Source: an uncultured Pseudomonas sp. (GTDB taxonomy: Bacteria; Pseudomonadota; Gammaproteobacteria; Pseudomonadales; Pseudomonadaceae). Taken from it: a stretch of 64,000 nt of DNA. The stretch's first letter is position 1. Each line of letters starts with the position of its first letter. The position numbers and the translations under genes were made by a program. Positions 17,691 to 26,804 of this stretch are shown piece after piece. The notes beneath the pieces were generated by a model. The model saw nothing but the letters and a program-made list of their open reading frames with translations, was not told the origin of the DNA and made no database searches. The stretch lies in contig NZ_OX044366.1 in NCBI RefSeq assembly GCF_943846705.1, positions 992,001-1,056,000 of the forward strand, written 5' to 3'.

Positions 17691-17714
17691 AGCAGCCACC
17701 TTCCGGAGTAGTAC

Positions 17715-17984
17715 ATGAGCGAGCAAGACGACGAGGCCTTTGCCGAGGACACCCTGATTCAGGCCATTGAAAACCAGCTCGAAGCCGGCGAACCGGCCTT
17801 CGTCCAGGCCGTGCTGAACAAACTGACGCTGGTCGGCTACGAGCGCGAAGCGATCATCGAGCTGATGGCGCTGGTACTGGCCGATGAAATCGAGGTGATG
17901 CTGCGCGATGACCGCGCCTTCGACCTCGCCCGCTACGAGCAAGGCCTGCGCGCCTTGCCCGAGCTGCCGGAACAGGCACCGTAA
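17715..17984 (+). CDS. Small conserved acidic protein, unknown function
   Basis: An 89-residue strongly acidic protein beginning MSEQDDEAFAEDTLIQAIEN, with helical segments and no Cys. GGAG precedes the ATG by 8 bases, and it follows the acetyltransferase by 24 bases on the same strand, so the two are probably cotranscribed. I recognise it only as a conserved Pseudomonas hypothetical protein; no domain is visible. Confidence 0.7.
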   Translation: MSEQDDEAFAEDTLIQAIENQLEAGEPAFVQAVLNKLTLVGYEREAIIELMALVLADEIEVMLRDDRAFDLARYEQGLRALPELPEQAP

Positions 17985-18159
17985 AAAGTCCGCAGATTTT
18001 TACCCCACTGCCTGCCGAGTTCTGGCAGCATCAAGCCACAGCAGACTGTGCGGCGCTTCACTACACTGCCATGGCAGGCTGCCTTGTTTCAGCCGATTTA
18101 CCGCAGCGGGTGCTGCAGCCGCCGGCCGCAGCTCACTAAAACATGAAGCTGGAGTACTT

Positions 18160-18405
18160 ATGGCCTTTACCCCCGAACTGATTGCCGAATTGGAAATCCT
18201 CGCACTGTTCAACCTGGGCACCACCCAGGAAGGCATCAAGGTTCACCACACGGCCAGCCCCTCGGCGATTGCCGCCGCGATCCGCCTGCATGACAAAGGC
18301 CTGATCAGCCAAGCCGATGGTGGCTACCTGACCAGCCTTGGCCTGGATGCAGCGCAACACGCACAAACCCTACTGACCATTCTCAACGTAACCGAAGCCG
18401 CCTAA
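18160..18405 (+). CDS. TIGR02647 family small protein
   Basis: An 81-residue protein (MAFTPELIAELEILALFNL) of the TIGR02647 family, restricted to gammaproteobacteria and of unknown function. The sequence suggests a small winged-helix-like fold with the conserved GGYLTSLGLDAAQHAQ. GGAG lies 6 bases before the ATG at 18160. The frame is open farther upstream but that part is not protein-like. It is 126 bases ahead of cyaA. Confidence 0.85.
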   Translation: MAFTPELIAELEILALFNLGTTQEGIKVHHTASPSAIAAAIRLHDKGLISQADGGYLTSLGLDAAQHAQTLLTILNVTEAA

Positions 18406-18531
18406 CCCGCCCCAGCCTGCGTTGTAGCGGCACGTTCACGCGGCCCGCGACGCAGGCGACAACCCTGTATCCACAGCCGTCCGCCAGCACCTGGCCAGGC
18501 ATGATCACGTATAGCCCCGCAGAGCCTGAGC

Positions 18532-21387
18532 ATGAGTCGCACCGAGGAAATTCGCCCGGACATTGATGACGGTATCGACCGCAAGGTACTCACGCAGCTG
18601 CGCGCGCGCTTCCTCACTCTCAACCAGGGCCGCCTGCAACGTGCCATGCAGGCGCTGTCGACGCGCCAGCAGCTGGTACTGAAACTGCTGCCGCTGTTGT
18701 TCCACGTCAATCATCCGCTGCTCCCTGGCTACGTCTCCGGGCTAACCCCGGCCGGCCTCAGCGGCTTCACCCCGGATGACGAACTGCTGGCCGAGGTGCA
18801 GCGCCTGACGCGCTCATTCACCTACAAGCCTTACCGCAGCCAAGATCAGCTGCCTATCCACGGCCTGTTTCTGATGGGCAGCCTGGGCACCGTCGCGCAG
18901 GCCGAGCAGAGCGACATGGACCTCTGGGTGTGCCACGCCAGCGACCTCAGCCCGCAACAGCTGCATGAGCTGCATAAGAAATGCGCACTGCTGGAAAGCT
19001 GGGCGGCAACCCTGGGTGCCGAGGCGCATTTTTTTCTGATCAACCCCGCACGCTTCATCCTCGGCGAGCGCGAATCGCAACTGACCTCGGACGATTGCGG
19101 CACCACCCAGCACTACTTGCTGCTCGACGAGTTCTACCGCACTGCGATCTGGCTCGGCGGGCGCACTCCGCTGTGGTGGTTGGTCCCCGTGTATGAAGAA
19201 CAGCGTTATCAGCACTACACCAGCACCCTGCTGGCCAAGCGCTTTGTCCGCAGCGAGGACGTCATCGACCTCGGGCACCTGGCGCGCATCCCGCCGGAAG
19301 AGTTTATCGGCGCGGGCATGTGGCAGCTGTTCAAGGGCATCGAGTCGCCCTACAAGTCGGTGCTCAAGCTGCTGCTGACCGAGGTTTACGCCAGCGAACA
19401 CCCCAAGGTCGAGTGCCTGTCGCTGCGCTTCAAGCAGGCCGTGTTCGCCAACCGCCTGGATGTCGATGAGCTCGACCCCTATATCGTGGTGTATCGTCGT
19501 TTAGAGGAATACTTGCTCGGCCGTGGCGAACACGAACGCCTAGAGCTGATCCGCCGCTGCCTGTACCTCAAGGTCGATAAAAAGCTCAGCCGGCCGCCGC
19601 GCCACAACCGCAAGAGCTGGCAACGCCTGCTGCTGGAGCGCCTGACCCATGACTGGAACTGGGACAGTCGCCAGCTGGCCATGCTCGACAGCCGTAGCCA
19701 GTGGAAGGTCCGCCAGGTCAGCGTGGAGCGGCGCATGCTGGTCAATGAACTGACCTACAGCTATCGCTTTCTGTCGGCGTTCGCGCGTAACGCCGCCGTG
19801 GGCAGTTCGCTCAACAGTCGCGACCTCGGTATCCTCGGCCGCCGCCTGTACGCGGCATTCGAGCGCAAGGCCGGCAAGATCGAATTTATTAACCCCGGCA
19901 TCGCCCCCGACCTCGCCGAAGACACCCTAACCCTGGCCCAGAGCCCCAGCCCGGATGATCCCAACGAAACCCTCTGGGCCCTCTACAGCGGCAACGTCAA
20001 CGCACAAGAGCTGGCCGATTTCTCACCGCTCAAGCGCTCACGCGAGCTGATCGAGCTGCTCGCGTGGTGCCAGCGCAATGGCGTGATCGACAGCAGCACA
20101 CGCCTGTCGCTGCACCCTGGCAGCAGCGACCTCAGCGAGTTTGAACTGTCCAACCTGCTCAGTAGTCTGCAGCAGGCGATCCCCTTGCCACTGCCGGCAA
20201 TCGACGAAAGCGCCTTGCTCAGCGCCAGCATCCCCAGCGAGGTGCTGTTACTGGTCAACGTCGGCATCGATCCGCTTAAGCAGTTCAGCCAGATGAACAT
20301 GCACATGACCAGCGAGCGCACCGATGCCCTGGGTTATTCCGGGGTGCGCGAGAACCTGATTCTGACCCTCGACCAGGTCACCCTGAACAGCTGGAACGAA
20401 GTGCTGGTGACCCGCTATGACGGCCCCACTGCACTGCTCGACTGCCTGCGCGACTTCCTCAACAACCTCCCCGCCAACGGCCGTAAACCTAACCTGCGGG
20501 TGCGCTGCTTTTGCCGCAACCGCGCCACGGCGATTGCTGAGCGGGTCGAGGAACTGTTCCGCGAAACCCTCGGCAGCTTCAGCAGCAAACAGGCCAATCG
20601 CTACCTGCTGCAGATCAAGCAGCAGTACCACCTGCTTGAACTAAAGCCCGGGCACGTCAGCCACACCAGCCTGAAAGACCTGCCCACGCTAATCGAACAC
20701 CTGGGCGCAGAGCTGCCCGGCTACAGTGATTTACATCTGGATCGAAGCGCTCTGCAAGGTGAGGACCTGGCGCTGATCCTGCCGCTCGGCCGGCCGCAGT
20801 GCATCCAAGTGTTCTACCGACTGAACGAAGCCAGCGAGCAGGCCGAGCTGACGGTGCTCGACGAACACAACGCGCTGTGGCGCCAACAACTGCCGTACCG
20901 TGATGAGCAGAGCTTGCTCACCCCACTGCAACGCTTTCTGCAATCAGTGCTGTACCGGCGCAATGCCCTGCTGCCGCTGGATAACCTGCCGGCGCACCAG
21001 CCGCTGGAGATTATCTACTACCAAGTGCTGCCGGATGCACCGCTGCGCGCGCAGAGTTTGGAACGCCGCTCGCCGCCGCTGTCACCGATCAGCCACCCGT
21101 TTTATGACGTGCAGGCCATCGTCGAACCCGGCGATGGCCGACGCTCGCACGTCACCTTGTACTGTAATCACCGAGAGTTTTCTGAACTGGAATACGCTGG
21201 CGATCTGTTCGCCGCCGTCGCCCAACACATCCTCGCGCAACGCCGCGATAGCGCGCGCTACCCCTGCTATATCACCGACTTAGACCTGTCGGCGGTACTC
21301 GGCGAAGGGCATATGCAGAGCGTGCATTACCTGCGTTACAAGAGCCGCCTTGAGGCGGCGCTGAATCAGGCGCTGCAAAAAGCCTGA
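18532..21387 (+). CDS. cyaA: Class I adenylate cyclase
   Basis: A 951-residue cytoplasmic enzyme making cyclic AMP from ATP. The catalytic N-terminal region carries the class I nucleotidyltransferase motif at about 115-134 (MGSLGTVAQAEQSDMDLW), and the long C-terminal region is regulatory in enterobacterial homologues. In P. aeruginosa, CyaA is a minor cAMP source beside CyaB; the cAMP acts through Vfr. Its size is slightly larger than E. coli CyaA (848). It converges on rnk with 9 bases between stops. Confidence 0.96.
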   Translation: MSRTEEIRPDIDDGIDRKVLTQLRARFLTLNQGRLQRAMQALSTRQQLVLKLLPLLFHVNHPLLPGYVSGLTPAGLSGFTPDDELLAEVQRLTRSFTYKPYRSQDQLPIHGLFLMGSLGTVAQAEQSDMDLWVCHASDLSPQQLHELHKKCALLESWAATLGAEAHFFLINPARFILGERESQLTSDDCGTTQHYLLLDEFYRTAIWLGGRTPLWWLVPVYEEQRYQHYTSTLLAKRFVRSEDVIDLGHLARIPPEEFIGAGMWQLFKGIESPYKSVLKLLLTEVYASEHPKVECLSLRFKQAVFANRLDVDELDPYIVVYRRLEEYLLGRGEHERLELIRRCLYLKVDKKLSRPPRHNRKSWQRLLLERLTHDWNWDSRQLAMLDSRSQWKVRQVSVERRMLVNELTYSYRFLSAFARNAAVGSSLNSRDLGILGRRLYAAFERKAGKIEFINPGIAPDLAEDTLTLAQSPSPDDPNETLWALYSGNVNAQELADFSPLKRSRELIELLAWCQRNGVIDSSTRLSLHPGSSDLSEFELSNLLSSLQQAIPLPLPAIDESALLSASIPSEVLLLVNVGIDPLKQFSQMNMHMTSERTDALGYSGVRENLILTLDQVTLNSWNEVLVTRYDGPTALLDCLRDFLNNLPANGRKPNLRVRCFCRNRATAIAERVEELFRETLGSFSSKQANRYLLQIKQQYHLLELKPGHVSHTSLKDLPTLIEHLGAELPGYSDLHLDRSALQGEDLALILPLGRPQCIQVFYRLNEASEQAELTVLDEHNALWRQQLPYRDEQSLLTPLQRFLQSVLYRRNALLPLDNLPAHQPLEIIYYQVLPDAPLRAQSLERRSPPLSPISHPFYDVQAIVEPGDGRRSHVTLYCNHREFSELEYAGDLFAAVAQHILAQRRDSARYPCYITDLDLSAVLGEGHMQSVHYLRYKSRLEAALNQALQKA

Positions 21388-21396
21388 GCGCACGAC

Positions 21397-21807
21397 TCAG
21401 CCGCGGCTGTATTCGCCGGCAGCTTCCGGCTGATATTCCACCGCCAACAGTGTCAGCTTGAGCACTTTGCCGCTGGGCGCGACCCAGTCAATATGTTGAC
21501 CGACGGACAGACCGAGCAGGGCCGTGCCGACCGGCGCGAGGATCGAAACACTGCCTTCACTGCGGGCATCCTGCGGATAGACCAGGGTCAGGTGGTAATC
21601 CTTGCCACTGCTTTCTTCGCGGCAATGCACGCGCGAATTCATGGTCACCACCCCGGCCGGCACCTCGTCATGCCCCACCACATCGGCACGGTCGAGTTCG
21701 GCCTGCAACGCCACGGCATTGGGGCCGAAGTCATCGAGACTGTCGAGCAAATGCTCCAAGCGCTGCAGATCAAGACGGGTGATGATGAGCGAAGATGGGC
21801 TGGTCAT
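21397..21807 (-). CDS. rnk: Rnk, regulator of nucleoside diphosphate kinase (GreA-like)
   Basis: A 136-residue protein with the Rnk N-terminal helix (ITRLDLQRLEHLLDSL) and a C-terminal GreA/FKBP-like fold (V-S-I-L-A-P-V-G-T-A-L-L-G-L-S-V-G-Q). Rnk binds RNA polymerase near the secondary channel and was first noted for effects on nucleoside diphosphate kinase levels and alginate production. It is monocistronic, bounded upstream by a terminator. Confidence 0.93.
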   Translation of the reverse strand: MTSPSSLIITRLDLQRLEHLLDSLDDFGPNAVALQAELDRADVVGHDEVPAGVVTMNSRVHCREESSGKDYHLTLVYPQDARSEGSVSILAPVGTALLGLSVGQHIDWVAPSGKVLKLTLLAVEYQPEAAGEYSRG

Positions 21808-21837
21808 GGTGCGGGTATGTCCCCTTTACGGATGGTG

Positions 21838-21874
21838 AAAAAAGCAAAACCCCATCACGAAGACGGGGTTTTGC
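21838..21874 (-). terminator. Rho-independent terminator after cyaY-DUF1289
   Basis: On the minus strand there is a 10-bp perfect stem (GCAAAACCCC / GGGGTTTTGC, 11-base loop) followed by six T. It ends the cyaY-DUF1289 transcript just before the rnk start. Confidence 0.85.
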
Positions 21875-21924
21875 AAGATTTTGCTGACCGTACCACAGCT
21901 ACCTAAATAAACAAGACCACCCGG

Positions 21925-22107
21925 TCAAGGGTTATCGTCACGCTGTTGCAGGCGCACCTCGGCCGCCGCACAAATCGCGCGCTGGCGCGGCTGGTCGGCT
22001 TTACTCCAGTCCAGAATGTCCTGCAGCGTACGCCCGCACCCCAGGCAGATATCCTGATCATCCAGGCAGCACTGGCGACGGCAGGGCGAGTCAATCGGCT
22101 CGCCCAC
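21925..22107 (-). CDS. DUF1289 small Cys-rich protein
   Basis: A 60-residue protein with the DUF1289 pattern: PIDSPCRRQC, then CLGCGRTLQDI. The four cysteines suggest a bound metal; the role is unknown. A GTG at 22107, four bases after the cyaY stop, is the likely start, because the frame farther upstream runs antisense-like through cyaY. It is cotranscribed with cyaY, and a link to iron-sulfur or iron handling is an inference from that. Confidence 0.8.
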   Translation of the reverse strand: MGEPIDSPCRRQCCLDDQDICLGCGRTLQDILDWSKADQPRQRAICAAAEVRLQQRDDNP

Positions 22108-22111
22108 CGCC

Positions 22112-22444
22112 TCAGAGCTCTTCGAACTCAAGGTCGGCACCGGATTGCTCGAGGGTGATGCGCGCGAGCATTTCACCCAGCTGCTCGTCGCTGCTGTCGC
22201 ACATCCAGCGCTCGCTGGCCTGGTCGTAATCAAAATGAAAACCACCGGAACGGGCCGCCAGCCAGAGTTGGCGCAATGGCTCCTGGCGACTGAAGATCAG
22301 CTGAGTGCCGTTCTCGAATCGTACGGTCAGCACTCCGGCCGAGTTTTCCAGATCAAGGTCCAGGTCGCAGTCATCGAAAATATCTTCCACCGCCTGCTGG
22401 GTGGCATCGACCAGATCGTGAAAGCGGGCTTCGGTCAAACTCAT
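22112..22444 (-). CDS. cyaY: CyaY, bacterial frataxin
   Basis: A 110-residue frataxin homologue, the usual length. It has the acidic iron-binding first helix and turn (EDIFDDCDLDLDLE) and the beta-sheet core (LIFSRQEPLRQLWLAA, then GFHFDYD). Frataxin binds iron and tunes iron-sulfur cluster assembly by IscS. The start MSLTEARFHD at 22444 is chosen over a longer frame because the extension is not frataxin-like. It is divergent from lppL-lysA, as in P. aeruginosa. Confidence 0.95.
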   Translation of the reverse strand: MSLTEARFHDLVDATQQAVEDIFDDCDLDLDLENSAGVLTVRFENGTQLIFSRQEPLRQLWLAARSGGFHFDYDQASERWMCDSSDEQLGEMLARITLEQSGADLEFEEL

Positions 22445-22921
22445 TGCGACGTACCTCAAAAAAAGTTCAGCGACTGCAACAGTCTTGGGCTGTGGTGATA
22501 AATGTTTGTTCAGCTGACGGCTGATACTCACCGGTGCATTGCCCGGTTCAACGCCGGATCACGCCGACCATACAGCACCCGTTGCGGGCGTAGTTCACCC
22601 AGCAACGGGCAAAAGCATAACCCGGCTTCGGGCAAACGCCGCTGCAGGGTACGCGGACTCAGCAGCAAACGCCCGGCGATTTGCTGCAGGCGCGTCATCG
22701 AGCACGTTATCGCCCCAAGTAATCGAGCAAACCCTGTAGGCCGGCGATTGAAACCAAGGGTTTAGCGCTGCGAGCGTGCCCATCCAGTCGCCTGATCTGC
22801 GCTGCTGGCGCCTGCACCAAAGATACAGGCAGGCCCCGCCAGACGGGAAACCCAGCGCATAGGCAAGGCGTCGGGGCCTCGGTATACTCCAGCGCATTAT
22901 GCTTTTTATAGGGATTTCATC
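22445..22921. other. cyaY-lppL intergenic region with gene remnant
   Basis: This 477-base spacer is unusually long. Its middle holds a decayed AraC-family fragment (listed separately). The last 40 bases hold a likely promoter for lppL (TATACT at 22883-22888; no convincing -35). Longer open frames on both strands here are not protein-like. Confidence 0.5.
22528..22698 (-). pseudogene. Remnant of an AraC-family regulator (C-terminal HTH)
   Basis: A 56-codon minus-strand frame from ATG 22698 to the TGA at 22528 reads QQIAGRLLLSPRTLQRRLPE, then CPLLGELRPQR, which is the first helix-turn-helix of the AraC family (typically A-x-x-L-x-M-S-x-R-T-L-Q-R-R-L). It then loses similarity (VLYGRRDPALNRAM). 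About 35 bases upstream, in another frame, GLLDYLG fits the residues that normally precede this helix, so a frameshift and truncation are likely. No intact N-terminal domain exists upstream. It is called a decayed gene rather than a small protein because AraC domains need both HTH motifs. Confidence 0.65.
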
Positions 22922-23074
22922 ATGAAGCGGTTGTTTACTGCCCTCTTCACCGTGGTTGCTCTCAGCACCCTGCTCGCTGGCTGCGGCCAGAAAGGCCCGC
23001 TGTTCCTGCCAGAAGAAAGCCAGCCCGCGCCGGCCCAGGCCGAACCCGCAGCCGAACCTGCCCAGACCGAATAA
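22922..23074 (+). CDS. lppL: LppL small lipoprotein
   Basis: A 50-residue lipoprotein precursor: signal peptide MKRLFTALFTVVALSTLLAG, lipobox L-A-G-C with Cys21, then GQKGPLFLPEE and an Ala/Pro/Glu-rich tail ending in QTE. This is the LptM/LppL-type pattern (C-G-x-K-G-P-L), a small outer-membrane lipoprotein; the E. coli relative LptM (YifL) assists LptD maturation. It sits 9 bases before lysA, the conserved order in Pseudomonas, and shares its transcript. Confidence 0.92.
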   Translation: MKRLFTALFTVVALSTLLAGCGQKGPLFLPEESQPAPAQAEPAAEPAQTE

Positions 23075-23083
23075 GGACAGCGC

Positions 23084-24337
23084 ATGAACGCCTTCAACTA
23101 CCGCGACGGTGCGCTGTTCGCGGAAGGGGTGGCGTTGTCCGCCATCGCCCAACGCTTCGGCACGCCGACTTATGTCTATTCGCGTGCACATATCGAAGCG
23201 CAGTACCGCGCCTATGCCGATGCCTTGCAGGGCATGCCGCATCTGGTGTGTTTTGCGGTCAAAGCCAACTCCAATATCGGCGTTTTGAATGTCCTGGCAC
23301 GCCTCGGCGCCGGCTTCGACATCGTCTCGCGCGGCGAACTGGAACGGGTGCTAGCCGCCGGCGGTGAGCCGAGCAAGATCGTCTTCTCCGGTGTGGGCAA
23401 GAGCCGCGACGATATGCGCCGCGCCCTGGCAGTGGGCGTGCATTGCTTTAACGTCGAATCCACTGACGAGCTGGAACGCCTACAGGTTGTCGCCGCTGAG
23501 CTGGGCAAGACCGCGGCAATTTCGCTGCGGGTCAACCCGGACGTCGATGCGGGCACCCACCCGTACATTTCCACCGGGCTGAAAGAAAACAAGTTCGGCA
23601 TCGATATCGAGCATGCACCTGCGGTCTATGCCCGCGCAGCGGCCTTGCCGAACCTGCAGGTGGTCGGTGTTGATTGCCATATCGGCTCGCAGCTGACCAC
23701 GCTGCCGCCGTTCCTCGACGCCCTGGAGCGCTTGCTCGCTCTGATCGACAACCTGGCCGGCCAAGGCATCCAGATCAAGCATCTGGACTTGGGTGGCGGC
23801 CTCGGCGTGCAGTACCGCGATGAACAACCACCACTGGCCGGCGACTATATCAAGGCGGTGCGTGAGCGCATTGCCGGGCGTGACCTGAAGCTGGTGTTTG
23901 AACCGGGCCGTTCGATTGTGGCCAACGCCGGTGTCCTGCTGACCCAGGTCGAGTACCTCAAGCACACCGAGCACAAGGACTTCGCCATCGTCGATGCGGC
24001 GATGAACGACCTGATCCGTCCGGCACTGTATCAAGCCTGGATGGACGTGGTGCCGGTGCAACCGCGCGATGCCGCCACCCGCAATTACGACATCGTCGGG
24101 CCGATTTGCGAAACCGGCGATTTCCTCGCCAAGAACCGCGATCTGGCCCTGATTGAAGGCGATTTGCTGGCGGTGCGCTCGGCCGGTGCTTATGGCTTTG
24201 TCATGAGTTCCAACTACAACACCCGCGGCCGCGCCGCCGAGGTGATGGTGGATGGCGAACAGGCCTTCGAAGTGCGTCGTCGCGAGACGCTCAGCGAGCT
24301 TTTTGCAGGCGAAAGCAGCCTGCCGCCCGCGAGCTAA
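23084..24337 (+). CDS. lysA: Diaminopimelate decarboxylase
   Basis: A 417-residue PLP enzyme (fold III) that decarboxylates meso-diaminopimelate to lysine. The PLP lysine is Lys60 in CFAVKANSN; the glycine-rich phosphate site is LDLGGGLGVQY; the dimer-partner catalytic cysteine is Cys342 in GPICETGD. AAGGACAG precedes the ATG. It follows lppL and precedes dapF by 12 bases, so the operon holds the last two steps of lysine synthesis. Confidence 0.97.
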   Translation: MNAFNYRDGALFAEGVALSAIAQRFGTPTYVYSRAHIEAQYRAYADALQGMPHLVCFAVKANSNIGVLNVLARLGAGFDIVSRGELERVLAAGGEPSKIVFSGVGKSRDDMRRALAVGVHCFNVESTDELERLQVVAAELGKTAAISLRVNPDVDAGTHPYISTGLKENKFGIDIEHAPAVYARAAALPNLQVVGVDCHIGSQLTTLPPFLDALERLLALIDNLAGQGIQIKHLDLGGGLGVQYRDEQPPLAGDYIKAVRERIAGRDLKLVFEPGRSIVANAGVLLTQVEYLKHTEHKDFAIVDAAMNDLIRPALYQAWMDVVPVQPRDAATRNYDIVGPICETGDFLAKNRDLALIEGDLLAVRSAGAYGFVMSSNYNTRGRAAEVMVDGEQAFEVRRRETLSELFAGESSLPPAS

Positions 24338-24349
24338 AAGGACACGCTC

Positions 24350-25180
24350 ATGTTATTGCGCTTTACCAAGATGCACGGCCTCGGCAACGACTTTATGGTC
24401 CTCGACCTGGTCAGCCAGCACGCGCACATTCAGCCGAAAAACGCCAAGCAGTGGGGCGACCGCCACACCGGCGTCGGCTTCGATCAGTTGTTGCTGGTCG
24501 AGCCGCCGAGCAACCCGGACGTGGACTTCCGCTACCGCATCTTCAATGCCGACGGCTCTGAAGTAGAGCAGTGCGGTAACGGTGCACGCTGCTTCGCGCG
24601 CTTCGTGCTGGACAAACGCCTGACGGTGAAGAAGCAGATACGCGTGGAAACCAAGGGCGGCATCATCGAGCTGGACGTGCGCAGCGATGGGCAGATCAGC
24701 GTCAACATGGGCGCACCGCGCCTGGTGCCTGCCGATATTCCGTTCCAGGCCGAACAGCAGGCGTTGAGCTATCGCGTGGCGGTGGACGAGCAACAGGTTG
24801 AACTGGCGGCCGTGTCCATGGGCAACCCGCATGCCGTGCTGCGGGTCGACAGCGTCGACAGCGCCCCGGTGCATTGCCTGGGGCCGAAGCTGGAACACCA
24901 CCCGCGCTTCCCGCAGCGGGTCAATGTCGGCTTCCTGCAAGTAGTCGACCGCCAACGCGCCAAGCTGCGTGTATGGGAACGCGGTGCCGGCGAGACCCAG
25001 GCCTGCGGCACCGGCGCCTGTGCGGCGGCAGTAGCGGCGATCAGCCAAGGCTGGATGGACTCTCCGGTGCAGATCGAATTGCCCGGCGGCAAGCTGAGCA
25101 TTGAATGGGCAGGCCCAGGCCAGCCCGTTATGATGACCGGCCCCGCCGTTCGTGTTTACGAAGGACAGGTCCGTTTATGA
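24350..25180 (+). CDS. dapF: Diaminopimelate epimerase
   Basis: A 276-residue cofactor-independent epimerase turning LL- into meso-diaminopimelate, for lysine and peptidoglycan. The two catalytic cysteines are visible: Cys75 in EQCGNGARCF and Cys219 in TQACGTGACA. The N-terminal TKMHGLGNDFMVLDLV is the family signature. Its stop overlaps the start of the DUF484 gene as ATGA. Confidence 0.97.
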   Translation: MLLRFTKMHGLGNDFMVLDLVSQHAHIQPKNAKQWGDRHTGVGFDQLLLVEPPSNPDVDFRYRIFNADGSEVEQCGNGARCFARFVLDKRLTVKKQIRVETKGGIIELDVRSDGQISVNMGAPRLVPADIPFQAEQQALSYRVAVDEQQVELAAVSMGNPHAVLRVDSVDSAPVHCLGPKLEHHPRFPQRVNVGFLQVVDRQRAKLRVWERGAGETQACGTGACAAAVAAISQGWMDSPVQIELPGGKLSIEWAGPGQPVMMTGPAVRVYEGQVRL

Positions 25181-25875
25181 CCGACAAGCAGGATTTACCC
25201 AAGCCATTGGATTCGGAAACAGTTGCCGCCTACCTGCGCCTGCATCCGGAATTCTTTATCGACCACGACGAGTTGATCCCCGAACTGCGTATTCCGCACC
25301 AGCGCGGCGATACCGTGTCGCTGGTTGAGCGCCAGGTAAAACTGCTGCGCGAGCGCAATATCGAAATGCGCCATCGCCTCTCACAACTCATGGACGTGGC
25401 CCGCGACAACGACCGCCTGTTCGACAAAACCCGCCGCCTGGTGCTTGATCTGCTCGATGCCAACAGCCTGGAAGAGGTGGTCAGCTGCGTGGAAGACAGC
25501 CTGCGCAGTGAGTTTCAGGTGCCCTTTGTCAGCCTGATCCTGTTCAGTGACGCGCCGCTGCCCGTGGGCCGCTCCGTCAGCAGCGCCGAAGCGCATCAGG
25601 CCATCGGCGGCCTGCTGGCCGGCGGCAAGACCATCTGCGGCGTGCTGCGTGAGCATGAACTGAACTTCCTGTTCGGCAGCAAAAACGCCAAACAGGTCGG
25701 TTCGGCAGCAGTGGTCAGCATCTCCGATCAAGGCCTGCACGGTGTGCTGGCAATTGGCAGCAGCGATCCACAGCATTACAAAAGCTCGCTGGGCACCCTG
25801 TTCCTCGGCTATATCGCCGAAGTCCTGGCGCGGGTTTTACCCGGTTTCGCCACCCCCTTGCGCTCGGTACGCTAA
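25177..25875 (+). CDS. DUF484 family GAF-like protein
   Basis: A 232-residue protein. The N-terminal half has the helical DUF484 signature (VAAYLRLHPEFFIDHDELIP, then V-S-L-V-E-R-Q-V-K-L-L-R-E-R-N) and the C-terminal half resembles a GAF sensor fold. Function is unknown; it is consistently found between dapF and xerC in gammaproteobacteria. The start at 25177 overlaps dapF by four bases, implying coupled translation. Confidence 0.9.
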   Translation: MTDKQDLPKPLDSETVAAYLRLHPEFFIDHDELIPELRIPHQRGDTVSLVERQVKLLRERNIEMRHRLSQLMDVARDNDRLFDKTRRLVLDLLDANSLEEVVSCVEDSLRSEFQVPFVSLILFSDAPLPVGRSVSSAEAHQAIGGLLAGGKTICGVLREHELNFLFGSKNAKQVGSAAVVSISDQGLHGVLAIGSSDPQHYKSSLGTLFLGYIAEVLARVLPGFATPLRSVR

Positions 25876-25907
25876 GCCGCGCAACGAGCGCACCGCAGGG
25901 AGCTTGC

Positions 25908-26804
25908 ATGCAAGACCTCTTGGACGCCTACCTCGAGCACCTGCGCAGTGAGCGCCAGCTGTCCTCGCATACTTTGATCGGCTACCGCCACGACCTGAGC
26001 AAGCTGCTGGCGCTGTGCACGCTTGAACAAATTGACCGCTGGAGCGCGCTCGACAGCGCGCACCTGCGGCGTATGGTCGGCCGCCTGCACATGCAAGGCC
26101 AGTCCAGCCGCAGCCTGGCACGCCTGCTGTCAGCCACTCGCGGCTTGTACCGCTACCTGATCCGCGAAGGCCACTGCCAGAGTGATCCCGCCAGCGGCTT
26201 GATGCCGCCCAAGGGCGAGCGCCGCCTGCCGAAAACCCTGGACGCCGACCGCACCGCGCAACTGCTTGATGGCGCGCTGGAAGACGACTTTATCGCCCGC
26301 CGCGACCAGGCCATGCTTGAGCTGTTTTATTCATCCGGCTTGCGCCTGTCGGAACTGGTCAGCCTGAACCTCGACGGCCTCGACCTGCCCGCCGGGTTGC
26401 TGCGGGTGACGGGCAAGGGCAACAAGACCCGCGAGCTGCCCATCGGCCGGATGGCACGTCAGGCCATGGAGCAATGGCTGCCATTACGCGCCCTGGCGAA
26501 GCCTGCCGACGGCGCGGTGTTTATCAGCCAGCAGGGCCGCCGTATCGGCCCGCGCGCGGTGCAGCTGCGGGTACGCCAGGCCGGCGTGCGCGAACTGGGC
26601 CAGCACTTGCACCCGCATATGCTGCGCCATAGCTTCGCCAGTCATATGCTCGAGTCGTCGCAGGACTTGCGCGCCGTGCAAGAACTGCTCGGCCACGCCG
26701 ACATCGCCACCACCCAGGTTTACACCCACCTGGATTTCCAGCACCTGGCCACCGTCTATGACCAGGCTCACCCCAGGGCTAAACGCAAAGGCGGCACAGA
26801 ATGA
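25908..26804 (+). CDS. xerC: XerC site-specific tyrosine recombinase
   Basis: A 298-residue recombinase that, with XerD, resolves chromosome dimers at dif during division. An N-terminal SAM-like core-binding domain (1-90) is followed by the catalytic domain with Arg146 (SSGLRLSELVSLN), the H-x-L-R box in HPHMLRHSFASHM, the late His in LGHADIATTQ and nucleophile Tyr272 in VYTHLD. It sits in the lysA-dapF-DUF484-xerC operon as in other Pseudomonas, so it is a housekeeping Xer and not a mobile-element integrase. Its stop overlaps the next ATG. Confidence 0.96.
   Translation: MQDLLDAYLEHLRSERQLSSHTLIGYRHDLSKLLALCTLEQIDRWSALDSAHLRRMVGRLHMQGQSSRSLARLLSATRGLYRYLIREGHCQSDPASGLMPPKGERRLPKTLDADRTAQLLDGALEDDFIARRDQAMLELFYSSGLRLSELVSLNLDGLDLPAGLLRVTGKGNKTRELPIGRMARQAMEQWLPLRALAKPADGAVFISQQGRRIGPRAVQLRVRQAGVRELGQHLHPHMLRHSFASHMLESSQDLRAVQELLGHADIATTQVYTHLDFQHLATVYDQAHPRAKRKGGTE

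Noticed and set aside
22595..23242. A 215-codon minus-strand frame across the cyaY-lppL spacer
   Set aside because: It overlaps lppL and lysA in antisense and has no protein-like features; the AraC remnant lies in another frame.
25908..26804. Reading the tyrosine recombinase as a mobile-element integrase
   Set aside because: It sits in the conserved lysA-dapF-DUF484-xerC operon and is the housekeeping XerC.
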